DNA from: CAYZWU01 sp964482235
GTDB lineage: Bacteria; Planctomycetota; B15-G4; CAYZWU01
Direction of reading: 5' to 3'
Length of the DNA: 64,000 nucleotides
Assembly: GCA_964482235.1 (NCBI GenBank)
Contig: CAYZWU010000019.1
Location: forward strand, 26,826 to 90,825
Position numbers and translations under genes: made by a program. The notes beneath the pieces were generated by a model. It ran no database searches. It saw only the letters and a list, made by a program, of their open reading frames with translations, and was not told the origin of the DNA. This document shows, one piece after another, positions 9,161-18,131 of this stretch (position 1 is its first letter; every line of letters starts with the position of its first letter).

Positions 9161-10152
9161 TGCAGCCGTCCCTTTCCCGATCGATCGACCTCAGCCGGTT
9201 CAGGCATCTGCCGCTGGCGGGCGACGCCTCCACGCGACGCTTCTTTCGCCTCGTTCCGAGAAACGGCGAAGAGCCGACCCTGGTCCTCATGCAGTTCGAG
9301 AAGGGAGAGGGGGAAAAGGGCGTGCGGGGTTTCGTCGATGCCACCAGGCTTTTCGAGATGTCGCAGTGCCCTGTCCCGAAGATCCTTTCCGCCAGTACGG
9401 CCGAAGGCTGCATCGTTCTCGAGGACCTTGGCGACGCGACGCTGGAGATCGTCGCGGAGGCGGCGGAATTCCCGCTTCACCTCTACGAGGAAGCCGTGGA
9501 TGTCCTGATCCGTCTCCACAGCCGAAGCGGGCTCTACAGGAGGCGTTTCCCGGAGATCTTCTCGCGCCGGATGGACGGGGCCAGGATCCGGATGGAGCTC
9601 GATTTCCTGAGGCGCCACGGGCTGGAGTCGTCCCGGCCTCTCTCGGCCGTGGAGGAGAAGGCGTTCGATCTCGGCGTCGCCGAGCTGACAGCACGCATCG
9701 CCCCCTTCTCGGCCACGCTGAACCACAGGGATTATCACAGCAGGAACATCATGGCGACGGCCAGGGGAATCGTGCTCGTCGACTTCCAGGACGCGCTGCT
9801 GGCCCCGCCCTTCTATGACCTGGCCTCGCTGCTGCGCGACTCCTACCTGGCCGTTCCCCCGCAGGTATCGGAAGCCTTGATGCTCCTTTACATCGGGGAG
9901 GCGCGGAAGGCCGGAATTCCCCTGCCGCAAAGCGAATGCGAAGCGAGACGGCTGTTCGACCTCGTGGCCCTCGAGCGCAACCTCAAGGCTCTCGGCACTT
10001 TTTCGTACCACGGCCTTGTCCTGGGGCGCGAGAGGTATCTCGCCGGCATCCCCCTCACCCTGAAGCATGTCCGGGCCAACAGGGAAGCCGACTCCCCGAT
10101 CCTCGCTCCCGTGACCGAGATCGTGGAGTGCGCCCTCGGGGAGGTCTCATGA
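9160..10152 (+). CDS. AmgK-like sugar kinase (aminoglycoside phosphotransferase family)
   Basis: A 330-aa kinase of the aminoglycoside phosphotransferase fold. Features typical of AmgK, the cell-wall MurNAc/GlcNAc anomeric kinase of Pseudomonas, are AGDASTRRFFRL at ~20-31 (nucleotide-binding loop), NHRDYHSRNIM near 188 (Brenner motif with catalytic Asp and metal-binding Asn) and LVDFQDALLAPPFYDLASLL (metal-binding DFQDA). AmgK makes a sugar 1-phosphate that MurU then converts to a UDP-sugar. The next gene encodes a MurU-like nucleotidyltransferase and overlaps it by 4 nt (ATGA), which supports this role. Start ATG with AAAGGAG upstream. No biochemical proof for this lineage can be derived here. 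Confidence 0.82.
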   Translation: MQPSLSRSIDLSRFRHLPLAGDASTRRFFRLVPRNGEEPTLVLMQFEKGEGEKGVRGFVDATRLFEMSQCPVPKILSASTAEGCIVLEDLGDATLEIVAEAAEFPLHLYEEAVDVLIRLHSRSGLYRRRFPEIFSRRMDGARIRMELDFLRRHGLESSRPLSAVEEKAFDLGVAELTARIAPFSATLNHRDYHSRNIMATARGIVLVDFQDALLAPPFYDLASLLRDSYLAVPPQVSEALMLLYIGEARKAGIPLPQSECEARRLFDLVALERNLKALGTFSYHGLVLGRERYLAGIPLTLKHVRANREADSPILAPVTEIVECALGEVS

Positions 10153-11108
10153 ACGGCTTCATCATGGCTGCCGGCCTGGGCACGCGGCTCGAGCCCTTCA
10201 CCTTTGAGCTGCCCAAGCCTCTCTTCCCCGCAGGCGGCGGCACCTTCCTCGACCGGAGCACTGGCCTGATGAAGGACGCCGGTATCGACCGCGTGGTGAT
10301 CAACTGCCACCATCTGGGAGACCGTGTGAAGACCTGTGTCGAGGAGAATGAGCGGTTCGGCCTCGATGTGATCTTCTCCGACGAGGAGGAGATTCTCGGC
10401 ACCGGCGGCGGAGCGCGCCAGGCCGCGGCGATGCTCGAGCCTGCCCCCCTGCTGATCACGGCCTGCGACGTGGTGAGCGATCTCGACATGAACGCTCTTT
10501 TGCAGTCCCACCGCTCCTCGGGCGCCGCGGCCACGATGGTCCTGGCCGAACAGGGCGACTCGACGAGGTACGGCGGGATCATGGTGGACGGCGAGGGATT
10601 CATCATCGACATCGCCAACCTTCTGGGGCGGAGCGGAAAGAGAGAGGCGGGCCTGGTCAATGCCAGCGCCTACATCATCGAGCCCGGTGCGGCAAGGCAT
10701 CTCCCCGGACCGGGCGGCTGCCTGATCCGCGACTTCTTCATTCCCCTTCTCCGCGACGGGACGCCGGTCAACACCTTCATCCATCGCGGCTTCTGGATGG
10801 AAGGCGGAACGCCCGCCGCCTTCCTCGACCTGAACATGTCCCTTCTCGACCTTGAATTCGGCGGCGGCGGCGAAGAGAATGGCACGATCGCGCCCTGTTC
10901 GATCGACCGGGACGCCGTTCTCGGGGAACGCGCCGTGGCGGGCCCCCATGCGGTGATCGCGGCGGGATGCCGGCTCGGCGAGGAGAGCACGGTCCGGCGC
11001 TCGGTCCTGCTTCCCGGTGCCACGGTGGCTCCCGGACAGGTCGTGGAGGATACGCTGTTGAGCCAGAGCCACAAATGGAATCGTTTCTCCAGGGAGAGAG
11101 TGAGATGA
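10149..11108 (+). CDS. MurU-like sugar-1-phosphate nucleotidyltransferase
   Basis: A 319-aa nucleotidyltransferase (GT-A-like Rossmann fold). The N-terminal pyrophosphorylase signature is MAAGLGTRLEPFT...LPKPLFP, with GTGGGARQA (nucleotide binding) and the ITACDVVSDLDM acidic metal motif. After the catalytic domain (~1-235), residues ~245-319 look like a short left-handed beta-helix ('GTIAPCSIDRDAVLGERAVA', then hexapeptide-like steps), which plain Pseudomonas MurU lacks. That tail also fits mannose-1-phosphate guanylyltransferase-like enzymes. Position after an AmgK-like kinase favours UDP-MurNAc or UDP-GlcNAc formation from recycled sugar 1-phosphate. The ATG lies inside the kinase stop (ATGA), and its own stop overlaps the next ATG. 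Confidence 0.8.
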   Translation: MNGFIMAAGLGTRLEPFTFELPKPLFPAGGGTFLDRSTGLMKDAGIDRVVINCHHLGDRVKTCVEENERFGLDVIFSDEEEILGTGGGARQAAAMLEPAPLLITACDVVSDLDMNALLQSHRSSGAAATMVLAEQGDSTRYGGIMVDGEGFIIDIANLLGRSGKREAGLVNASAYIIEPGAARHLPGPGGCLIRDFFIPLLRDGTPVNTFIHRGFWMEGGTPAAFLDLNMSLLDLEFGGGGEENGTIAPCSIDRDAVLGERAVAGPHAVIAAGCRLGEESTVRRSVLLPGATVAPGQVVEDTLLSQSHKWNRFSRERVR

Positions 11109-12421
11109 AAGGCCGCCTCATCCTCGTGCTCCTCTTGCTGTTCATCGTTCCCGTCGTCTATATGGCCCTCAGGGACACGAATGCCGACCTCTACCGGAAG
11201 TTCGAGCTCCTGGAGAACATCGCCCGGGCCGTGGAGGAGAGCCTGGAGAAGACGCTCGAGCCGCACGAGAAGGTCCAGTCGCTCAAGCTCACCCAGGGGA
11301 AGCTCTCGATCCGGCTCACCAACCAGCGCAACCGCCTGATGAAACGCGTGAAGGATCTCAGGAAGGCGATGAAGTCCCTTCTCCTGAGCATCGACCAGTG
11401 CACCTCCGAGACCAAGGCCGACACGGCCCGGACGCTGGAAAAGACGAGGGAAACGGCGGACCTGATCCTGCGGGACTTCAACGAGTATGCCGTGCGGGTC
11501 GATCTGATCGCCTTCTTCATGGGCGAGCAGATTCCCCTGGTGAACAGGATCGGCGCCAACCTGGAGCAGCTCAACTTCTTCAAGTCGAAGAGGATGGGGA
11601 TCGGCACACCCATTCCGAAGGAGTTCGAGACGAGGCTCGACAAGGTGACGGCCGACTTCAGGAAATCGCAGCGGAACTGCGACGACACGGTGGAGGTCGC
11701 CTGGGGCAACGTCGATCAGGCCAAGGTCTTCGCCGGCGTGACGGTGAATGATCTGAGGAAATGCCTCTCCCTTTCGGAAACGCTGCTTGCCGACATGAAC
11801 CTGGAGATGGAATCCGGGCCGTTCCTGCTGCAGAGACATCGTTTCCTCGTTGACTCGGCGGCCGTGATCGGAAAGAGGCTGGGCACGATCGGCGATCCTC
11901 TCAAGCGGCTGCGCGCCGCGGAGCCTCCTCTCCAGTTCGATGCGGAGATCAGGGAATACAAGGAGGAGATCCGCAAGCTCGGGCAGCTCCTCGATGTGGC
12001 CGGCGAGGGTGTGAAGGCCGCTGACGACAAGAGCCGCGCCAGCCTTTCCGCCACGTTGTGGAAGATCATGGCCTTCCAGGACAACCTGAGCGCCGAGGTC
12101 GACGCCTTCTGCCGCAAGATCGAATCGATCGATTCGTTCCTGGCCGAAAGAGAGAAAATGCACCGCGCGGGCGCCCTGCTGATCGATGCGATCAACGAGG
12201 TCCTGGGTTCGAGGAGCGACAGCCTCCCGCCCGAGCAGAAAGAGAAGGCGAAGAAGGCGATCGCCGAATTCGACCAGACCCTTCGCTCGACGGAGCGGAT
12301 CCCTGCAGAGATCAGAAAAAGCCTGAGAAAGGGAAACCGCTCGGCCGGCTGGGCCGTGCAGGAGATGCAGAACCGCCTCGCCGCTCTCGAGACGGTCATC
12401 GAGGAGCTGTCCGGGGAGTGA
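11105..12421 (+). CDS. Unknown membrane-anchored coiled-coil protein
   Basis: A 438-aa protein I do not recognise. It has one N-terminal hydrophobic segment (LILVLLLLFIVPVVYMAL, residues ~5-22) after a short basic start, so it is probably anchored in the inner membrane with a periplasmic body. The rest is almost entirely charged helix with heptad-like leucine spacing (coiled coil) and few aromatic residues. It resembles structural or signalling-helix proteins more than an enzyme. The ATG at 11105 overlaps the stop of the MurU-like gene by 4 nt, so it is coupled to the sugar-activation operon and may link it to the envelope. No catalytic motif is visible. Confidence 0.75.
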   Translation: MKGRLILVLLLLFIVPVVYMALRDTNADLYRKFELLENIARAVEESLEKTLEPHEKVQSLKLTQGKLSIRLTNQRNRLMKRVKDLRKAMKSLLLSIDQCTSETKADTARTLEKTRETADLILRDFNEYAVRVDLIAFFMGEQIPLVNRIGANLEQLNFFKSKRMGIGTPIPKEFETRLDKVTADFRKSQRNCDDTVEVAWGNVDQAKVFAGVTVNDLRKCLSLSETLLADMNLEMESGPFLLQRHRFLVDSAAVIGKRLGTIGDPLKRLRAAEPPLQFDAEIREYKEEIRKLGQLLDVAGEGVKAADDKSRASLSATLWKIMAFQDNLSAEVDAFCRKIESIDSFLAEREKMHRAGALLIDAINEVLGSRSDSLPPEQKEKAKKAIAEFDQTLRSTERIPAEIRKSLRKGNRSAGWAVQEMQNRLAALETVIEELSGE

Positions 12422-12426
12422 CTTCC

Positions 12427-14340
12427 TTACTCCTGGTCCTTGAGGTAGCGCTTGTCTCCCACGCGGCGGGTGAAGCCGATGCCGTCGAAGTACTCCATCA
12501 GGGGGATCAGGTACTTGCGCGACGTCTCGAAGCGGTCCCGGATCAGGGGGATCTTGACCTCGCCATGCTCCTTCGCCACCTCGCGGATCGCCGATCGGAT
12601 CTCGTCGAGGACGGCGCTGTGGAAGAAGAAGCCGCCGATCTTCACCAGGCGGCCGATGCTCGAAAGGTATTCGAGAGCCGACCGGGACTCATCCAGGGAC
12701 AGGCTGCTTTGCCCGACGAGAGATTGGATGGCAGGGGGCGTGGCGCGGCCATCCCTCACGCTGGCTTCGAGGCTGTCTATGAAGGCCTGCTGCTCCGGCG
12801 TGGGGCCGGCTTCGAAGCCGGCCTTGCGGACGAGGCCGCCCTTGGCCGTCTCCACCACGCCCCTCGCCTCCATCGCCTTCAGGACGCCCTGGAGAAGGGG
12901 GCCGTCCATCCGCGATCCGCTCCGGATCCTGTTCACGTCGATGTAGGGGACGAGAGGGCTCGCCTCGTGCTCCTTCTCGAGCACGGCCATCACCTGGCCG
13001 GCGCGCTTCTCGAAGCTGCTCCGCTCCATGAGCAGTCCCTGGCCCACGTCGAAGAGGTCGCCCGATTCCATCAGCTGCGAGACCGCTTCCTTTATCCTGT
13101 CCGGATCCCTGTTCAGGACGGTGGCAAGGTCCCTCCGCGTCATCATACCGCCGGGATAGGCCTCCACCTCGATCGTGACGAGGGTGGGAAGATCCCCGAG
13201 GCTCTGCAGCCTGGCCTCGACGCGGTTGACCACGTGGTCCTTGAACCGCTTGAGCTTCATCCGGGTCAGCCCCACCACCGCGCCTCCCCCGATCGTGATC
13301 AGGGGCGAATGGAGCCTGAGGATGTATCGATCGCCCGGAACGACGACAACGGGATCGCGCAGGCGGAGCTGCACGAGGGCGGACTCGCCGGGATTCAGGA
13401 CCTTCCTGTCGAGCAGGACGACGCGGCCCATTACCTCCGAGGTGCCGGTGTGCACCCGCACCTCGGTCCGGTTCCTCAGCGGAAATCCGGCGCCCTCCAT
13501 GAAGTAGAGCTCCGCTTCGAAGAAGGTCGTCGTGCTGTAGATGCCCGGATTGGCTGCCACGAAGCCCCGGCGGATATCGCGATAGTTCACGTCCGTGATG
13601 TTGAGCGCGTTCCTGTGGCCGGCCCGGCCCAGCTCGCATGCCTCGCCGTAGGCCTGGATGCCCCGCACCCGGCAGCTGTCGCCTCGAGGCAGGATCTCGA
13701 GGATGTCCCCGACGCGAACCGAACCGGACACCGGCACGCCGGTCACTACCGTGCCGAAGCCCTTCGACGAGAAGACGCGCTGGATCGGCATCCGGAAGAT
13801 GCCGTCGTAGTCGAGGGGCTCTACGGAGTCGATCTCCCTGTCGAGAAGGGCGCGCAGGTCGTCGATGCCCGCGCCGGTGACGGACGAGACGGGAACGATC
13901 GGGGTATCTTGCAGAAAGGTGCCCTGGACGAGGTCGCGCACGTCCTCCTGGGCCAGTTCCACCATCTCCTCGTCCACCAGGTCGATCTTCGTGAGCGCCA
14001 CGACCCCTTTCCTGATGCCGAGAACGGTCATGATGTTCAGGTGCTCGCGCGTCTGGGGCATGACGCCGTCGTCGGCCGCCACCACGAGGATCACGAGATC
14101 CATCGACGTGGCGCCGGCCACCATGTTCTTGATGAACCTCTCGTGGCCCGGCACATCGATGATGCCCACGCGGAGGCCGCCTGCCGTCTCGTAGAAGGAA
14201 TAGCCGAGATCGATAGTCATCCCCCGTTCCTTCTCCTCCTTGAGACGGTCGGGGTGGATCCCGGTCAGGCGGCTGATCAGCTCCGATTTGCCGTGGTCGA
14301 TGTGGCCGGCCGTACCGATTGTGATGTTGTGGACCTGCAC
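12427..14340 (-). CDS. selB: Selenocysteine-specific elongation factor SelB
   Basis: A 637-aa translation GTPase that delivers selenocysteyl-tRNA to the ribosome at UGA codons followed by a SECIS element. The N-terminal GTPase has G1 GTAGHIDHGKS, the switch region KEEKERGMTIDLGYSF (the SelB form of EF-Tu's RGITI) and DVPGHERFIKNMVAGA. Beta-barrel domains follow. The C-terminal ~250 residues form the winged-helix array that binds SECIS (ending LIPLMEYFDGIGFTRRVGDKR). The start is GTG at 14340, with GGAAGAG upstream; longer ATG starts would add 41 residues not seen in the family. No selA, selC or selD is in the window. It is divergent from the radical SAM gene. Confidence 0.95.
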   Translation of the reverse strand: MQVHNITIGTAGHIDHGKSELISRLTGIHPDRLKEEKERGMTIDLGYSFYETAGGLRVGIIDVPGHERFIKNMVAGATSMDLVILVVAADDGVMPQTREHLNIMTVLGIRKGVVALTKIDLVDEEMVELAQEDVRDLVQGTFLQDTPIVPVSSVTGAGIDDLRALLDREIDSVEPLDYDGIFRMPIQRVFSSKGFGTVVTGVPVSGSVRVGDILEILPRGDSCRVRGIQAYGEACELGRAGHRNALNITDVNYRDIRRGFVAANPGIYSTTTFFEAELYFMEGAGFPLRNRTEVRVHTGTSEVMGRVVLLDRKVLNPGESALVQLRLRDPVVVVPGDRYILRLHSPLITIGGGAVVGLTRMKLKRFKDHVVNRVEARLQSLGDLPTLVTIEVEAYPGGMMTRRDLATVLNRDPDRIKEAVSQLMESGDLFDVGQGLLMERSSFEKRAGQVMAVLEKEHEASPLVPYIDVNRIRSGSRMDGPLLQGVLKAMEARGVVETAKGGLVRKAGFEAGPTPEQQAFIDSLEASVRDGRATPPAIQSLVGQSSLSLDESRSALEYLSSIGRLVKIGGFFFHSAVLDEIRSAIREVAKEHGEVKIPLIRDRFETSRKYLIPLMEYFDGIGFTRRVGDKRYLKDQE

Positions 14341-14414
14341 GAGTCTCTTCCGAAAAAAGTCCGATCGCTTTCGCGTCACCGGGAAAACTCTTATCATTTC
14401 CTCCACGGGCGAAG

Positions 14415-15440
14415 ATGAAGGAGGATAAATCGACTGGAAGCGATTTGCAACAACCCGGGACAAATGCCGCGCCTTTGCCGTACCGCTCGCACAGCTCCTA
14501 TCTGAGGGAACGCTTCGGCGAGAAGGTCCACCGCCTCTCTCTCGATGCTGGATTCTCCTGCCCCCACCGCGAGGGCGGCCGGGGGACGGGGGGATGCAGC
14601 TACTGCGACTCGCGCGGCTCGGGAACCGGCGCCTTCGATGCGGGATCGAGCGTGACCGGGCAGGCCGAGGCGGCCGTCAGGCGGCTGAGCCGCGCCGGCG
14701 TGAAGAGGTACATCGCCTACTTCCAGGCTTTCAGCGGCACCGCGGCGCCGATCGGGAGCCTAAAGGCGCTCTACAGGGAAGCGGCAGCCCTTCCCGGCGT
14801 GGTCGGGCTCACCGTGGCCACCCGCCCCGACGCCCTCCCGGACCGGGTGCTCGACCTTCTTGCCGCCTTCGGCCCGGGGGGAAGCGAAGGGCTCGATCTC
14901 GACGTCTGGGTGGAGATCGGGCTGCAGAGCGCCCATGACAGGACGCTCGAAAGGATCAACAGGCGTCACGACGTGGCCTGCTTCGACGACGCCGTCCGGC
15001 GGGCCGCAAAGGCGGGGCTGAGCACCGCGGCTCACGTGATCCTCGGGCTTCCGGGTGAAGATGAGACGGATATCCTCCGGACGGCAATCCACCTGGCCGG
15101 ACTCCCCCTGAAGGGCGTCAAGCTGCACCACCTCTATATCACCCGGGACGCCCCCTTCGCCGAGGCGTGGCAGCGAGGCGAGATCGCCTCACTTTCTCTG
15201 GATCAATACATCCCCCTGGCCGCGGCGTTCCTGCGCCGCCTCGATCCCGACATGGTGGTGATGCGCCTTTGCGGCAGCCCTCCGTCAGGTTCGCGCTCAG
15301 AAAAAAGCAAGCTGCTCGCCCCACTCTGGAACGCGACCAGCAGCCAGGTGGCCTCCGGGATCGCCGCAATGATGACAGAAAGGGGATTCAGGCAGGGCGA
15401 CCTCTTCAATCGGGATGAGCCGTCGAACCATGAGCGCTGA
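14415..15440 (+). CDS. YhcC-type radical SAM protein (TIGR01212-like)
   Basis: A 341-aa radical SAM enzyme. The cluster-binding motif CPHREGGRGTGGCSYC (from residue ~50) is the long C-x9-C-x2-C type seen in the YhcC/TIGR01212 family rather than the standard CxxxCxxC. Further family blocks are YIAYFQAFSGTAAP, TVATRPDALPD, WVEIGLQSAHD and HVILGLPGEDETD. The reaction is not established for the family; roles in RNA or sulfur metabolism have been proposed. It starts 74 nt from the divergent selB start. The C-terminal part ends in the usual 'W...G' region followed by a short variable tail. Confidence 0.9.
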   Translation: MKEDKSTGSDLQQPGTNAAPLPYRSHSSYLRERFGEKVHRLSLDAGFSCPHREGGRGTGGCSYCDSRGSGTGAFDAGSSVTGQAEAAVRRLSRAGVKRYIAYFQAFSGTAAPIGSLKALYREAAALPGVVGLTVATRPDALPDRVLDLLAAFGPGGSEGLDLDVWVEIGLQSAHDRTLERINRRHDVACFDDAVRRAAKAGLSTAAHVILGLPGEDETDILRTAIHLAGLPLKGVKLHHLYITRDAPFAEAWQRGEIASLSLDQYIPLAAAFLRRLDPDMVVMRLCGSPPSGSRSEKSKLLAPLWNATSSQVASGIAAMMTERGFRQGDLFNRDEPSNHER

Positions 15441-15538
15441 TCCAGCGGTCAACAGAGAACAGCTGAGGCTCATCAATAATTACGGAAAAGGCTTTCTTCC
15501 CTGGTCCCCGATGCAGAAGTTCTGTTGTTCTCGGAAGA

Positions 15539-16264
15539 TCAGGTCAAGAGTTCGGGAAGGTAGAGTATTCGCTGGCAGGACCGGCAGAGGATGATCTCGT
15601 TCATCGTGTAGATACGCTGGTAGTCGTTGTTCGAGATCGCCATGTAGCAGCCGCCGCAGATCAGCCCTTCGGCCGAGACGATTCCCATGCCGTCGCGCGC
15701 CTTCCGGACCCTCTCGTACGCCACGAGCGCATCGGGGTCGATCTCGTAGAGCATCTCCTCGCGCGTTTTATCCAGCTTCTCCGTTTCGGTCCTGTAGGAG
15801 TTCAGATCGTCTTCCAGCTCCGTCTTGATCGCATTGAACTCCTGGATCCGCTCGTTCTGCTCCGCCTCGAGCTTCTTCAGCTCCCGGCCCAGTTCTTCGA
15901 GGCTTTCGAAGGCTTCGAGGATATCCGTCTCGATCTTTCCCTTCTCCTCGTTCAGGCGCCTGATCTGGTCCTCCAGAGCAGTGTACTCCTGATTCGTCTT
16001 CACGATGAGAAGTTGCTGGCTGAACTTCTGGATATCCCCCTCGCGGGTCTTGAGCTCCATCTCCATCTGCCGGATCTGCTTCTCGAAATCCTTGACGGAG
16101 TCTTCCTTGGCCGTGACGATCTGGTTCTCTGCGTCCAGCTCGCGCTGGTTCTTGGCAATGAGGGCGGGACATTCCCGGCACCGCTTCTTCAGCCTGTCCA
16201 GATCCTTGTCGATCCTGGACAGCCTGAGGAGGGCCTTCAGGGTGATCTTGATTGAATCAGCCAA
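15539..16264 (-). CDS. CT398-like coiled-coil protein with C4 zinc ribbon
   Basis: A 241-aa protein. Residues ~5-175 form a long antiparallel coiled-coil hairpin, and the C-terminus carries a zinc ribbon with two CxxC pairs (ICGGCYM and LCRSCQR). This is the architecture of the chlamydial CT398 family, widespread in bacteria. CT398 has been reported to bind RpoN and secretion components, and the general function is still unclear. The start is TTG with GGGGGAGAAAAGAA upstream. It lies 145 nt downstream of rpoD on the same strand, so it may be the last gene of the dnaG-rpoD operon, which would fit a link with sigma factor function. Confidence 0.85.
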   Translation of the reverse strand: MADSIKITLKALLRLSRIDKDLDRLKKRCRECPALIAKNQRELDAENQIVTAKEDSVKDFEKQIRQMEMELKTREGDIQKFSQQLLIVKTNQEYTALEDQIRRLNEEKGKIETDILEAFESLEELGRELKKLEAEQNERIQEFNAIKTELEDDLNSYRTETEKLDKTREEMLYEIDPDALVAYERVRKARDGMGIVSAEGLICGGCYMAISNNDYQRIYTMNEIILCRSCQRILYLPELLT

Positions 16265-16409
16265 TTCTTTTCTCCCCCGGTCTTCAGTGAACCGAGAAAA
16301 TGGTCGAGCCGGGCAGTCTCGGGAAGCGAGTGCGAATCCATGGCATACGGTCCACGGAACCGCTTTCCGAAACGGCCGGAAAAGGGGGAGAATAGCAAAT
16401 CCCGGAGCT

Positions 16410-18083
16410 CTATTCTACATTCTCAAGAAATCCCTCGAGAAGTCGACTCCGCACGGGGTGCTGGAGCTTGCGCACCGCCTTGGCCTCGATCTGGCGCACC
16501 CTTTCCCGGGTCACCTTGAAAATGCGGCCTACTTCCTCGAGAGTATAGGTGTAACCGTCGCCGATTCCGTACCTGAGCTTGATGATCTCGCGCTCCCTGA
16601 ACGAGAGCGTGTGGAGCACGGACCGGATCTTCTCCTTGAGCATCTCGTACGATGCCGCGCTGACGGGCGACTCGGCGCTCTCGTCCTCGATGAAGTCGCC
16701 GAAGTACGAGTCGTCGCCCTCGCCGATCGGCCTGTCGAGGGAGATGGGGTGCTTGGAGATCTTCATCACCCTCTTGGCCTCGTCGATGGTGATGGCGGCG
16801 GACTTGGCGATCTCGTCGATCGTCGGCTCGCGCCCCAGCGACTGGACCAGCTTCTTGGTGATGTTGCGCAGCTTCGACATCGTCTCGATCATGTGGACCG
16901 GGATCCGGATCGTACGGGCCTGGTCAGCGATCGATCGCGTGATGGCCTGGCGGATCCACCACGTGGCATAGGTGGAGAACTTGTATCCCCTCCTGTGCTC
17001 GTACTTCTCCACGGCCTTCATGAGCCCCGTGTTCCCTTCCTGGATCAGGTCGAGGAACGAGAGCCCGCGGTTCCTGTACTTCTTGGCAATGGAGACGACA
17101 AGACGCAGGTTGCCCTGGGAGAGCTGCTTCTTGGCGTTCTCGTACTCCTGGTACTGGCTGAGGATCTGGGAGATGCGGCGCTTCAGCCGCAGGGGCGACT
17201 CGAGAGCCTTCACCTGGAGGACCTCGAAACGCCGCTTCAGCTCCTGGTACTCGGCGCAGTTGTAGGGCCCCTCGTACTCCTGCAGCTTCTTGTCGAGGTC
17301 GCTCATCTCCTTGTGGCGGTTCCGGAGCATGGCGATCATCGGCTTGATCTTCTTGAGCTGGATGTTGAGCTCCTCGAGAAGCAGGGATCCCTTGCGGCGG
17401 CGCCAGCAGACCTTCTTGACGATCTGCCACCGCTCGGCCGACTTGACCTGCTTCTTGATGAAGCGCTTGTAGTCCTCCTTGCAGAGCAGAAGAAGACGCT
17501 TGAGAGTGACGAGGTTCGCCTCCAGGCACTTGGCAATCTCCTCCTTGCCGGAATCGATCCCGCTGGTCGAGACCTTGAGCGTCCTGTCGAAGGCCAGCTT
17601 GCCCTTTCTCACGTCATCGAGGATCTCGATCCCTTCCCTCAGGGCGAAGCCCGAGCCGAGAATCAGCTTGCGGAAGATGCGGCGGGTGTTCTCGATCCGA
17701 CGCGCCAGGGCGATCTCCTCCTCGCGCGTCAGAAGAGGGATCTCGCCCATCTGGGTGAGATACATCCTGACCGGATCCTCGATCTTCTCCGTCGTGGCGG
17801 ACTTGTCGTACGTCTCCTTGGGACGGGTCCGGTTCTCCTGACTGTCCGGCAAATCGGCCTCGTCGATCAGCTCGATCCCCTGGTCGTCGAAGTAGAGAAG
17901 GAGATCGTCCAGGTTGTCGATTTCATCGGGAAAGACGGCGTTCATCTCCTCGTAGGTGATGTAGCCGTTCTTCTTTCCCTTCTCGACCATTGTCTTGAGA
18001 ACGGGATCCATCTTCTCGAAAAGCTCGCTCTCGAGTGTTTTCTTTCTGCTTTCCTGCTTTTTAGTTCGATTCGAACCTGCCAT
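16410..18083 (-). CDS. rpoD: RNA polymerase primary sigma factor RpoD
   Basis: A 557-aa sigma-70 family housekeeping factor. Region 1.1 is at ~15-85 (YITYEEMNAVFPDEIDNLD), region 1.2 at DPVRMYLTQMGEIPLLT, and region 2 is complete (NLRLVVSIAKKYRNRGL, RRGYKFSTYATWWIRQAITR for -10 recognition and melting). Region 3 and region 4 follow (LRYGIGDGYTYTLEEVG, FKVTRERVRQIEAKAVRKL for -35 recognition). The intact 2.4/4.2 sequences agree with the TTGACA/TATAAT-like promoters found across this window. ATG with AAGAAGGG upstream. It follows dnaG by 48 nt, the classic macromolecular-synthesis arrangement. Confidence 0.97.
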   Translation of the reverse strand: MAGSNRTKKQESRKKTLESELFEKMDPVLKTMVEKGKKNGYITYEEMNAVFPDEIDNLDDLLLYFDDQGIELIDEADLPDSQENRTRPKETYDKSATTEKIEDPVRMYLTQMGEIPLLTREEEIALARRIENTRRIFRKLILGSGFALREGIEILDDVRKGKLAFDRTLKVSTSGIDSGKEEIAKCLEANLVTLKRLLLLCKEDYKRFIKKQVKSAERWQIVKKVCWRRRKGSLLLEELNIQLKKIKPMIAMLRNRHKEMSDLDKKLQEYEGPYNCAEYQELKRRFEVLQVKALESPLRLKRRISQILSQYQEYENAKKQLSQGNLRLVVSIAKKYRNRGLSFLDLIQEGNTGLMKAVEKYEHRRGYKFSTYATWWIRQAITRSIADQARTIRIPVHMIETMSKLRNITKKLVQSLGREPTIDEIAKSAAITIDEAKRVMKISKHPISLDRPIGEGDDSYFGDFIEDESAESPVSAASYEMLKEKIRSVLHTLSFREREIIKLRYGIGDGYTYTLEEVGRIFKVTRERVRQIEAKAVRKLQHPVRSRLLEGFLENVE

Positions 18084-18131
18084 GGCAACCCTTCTTCAAG
18101 AGTTCGAAATTCTCTTGAAACATGGCCGCAA

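Noticed and set aside
12058..14418. A 786-codon plus-strand frame across selB and the end of the coiled-coil gene
   Set aside because: It overlaps two well-supported genes and encodes low-complexity His/Asp/Arg-rich sequence, as expected of an antisense shadow.
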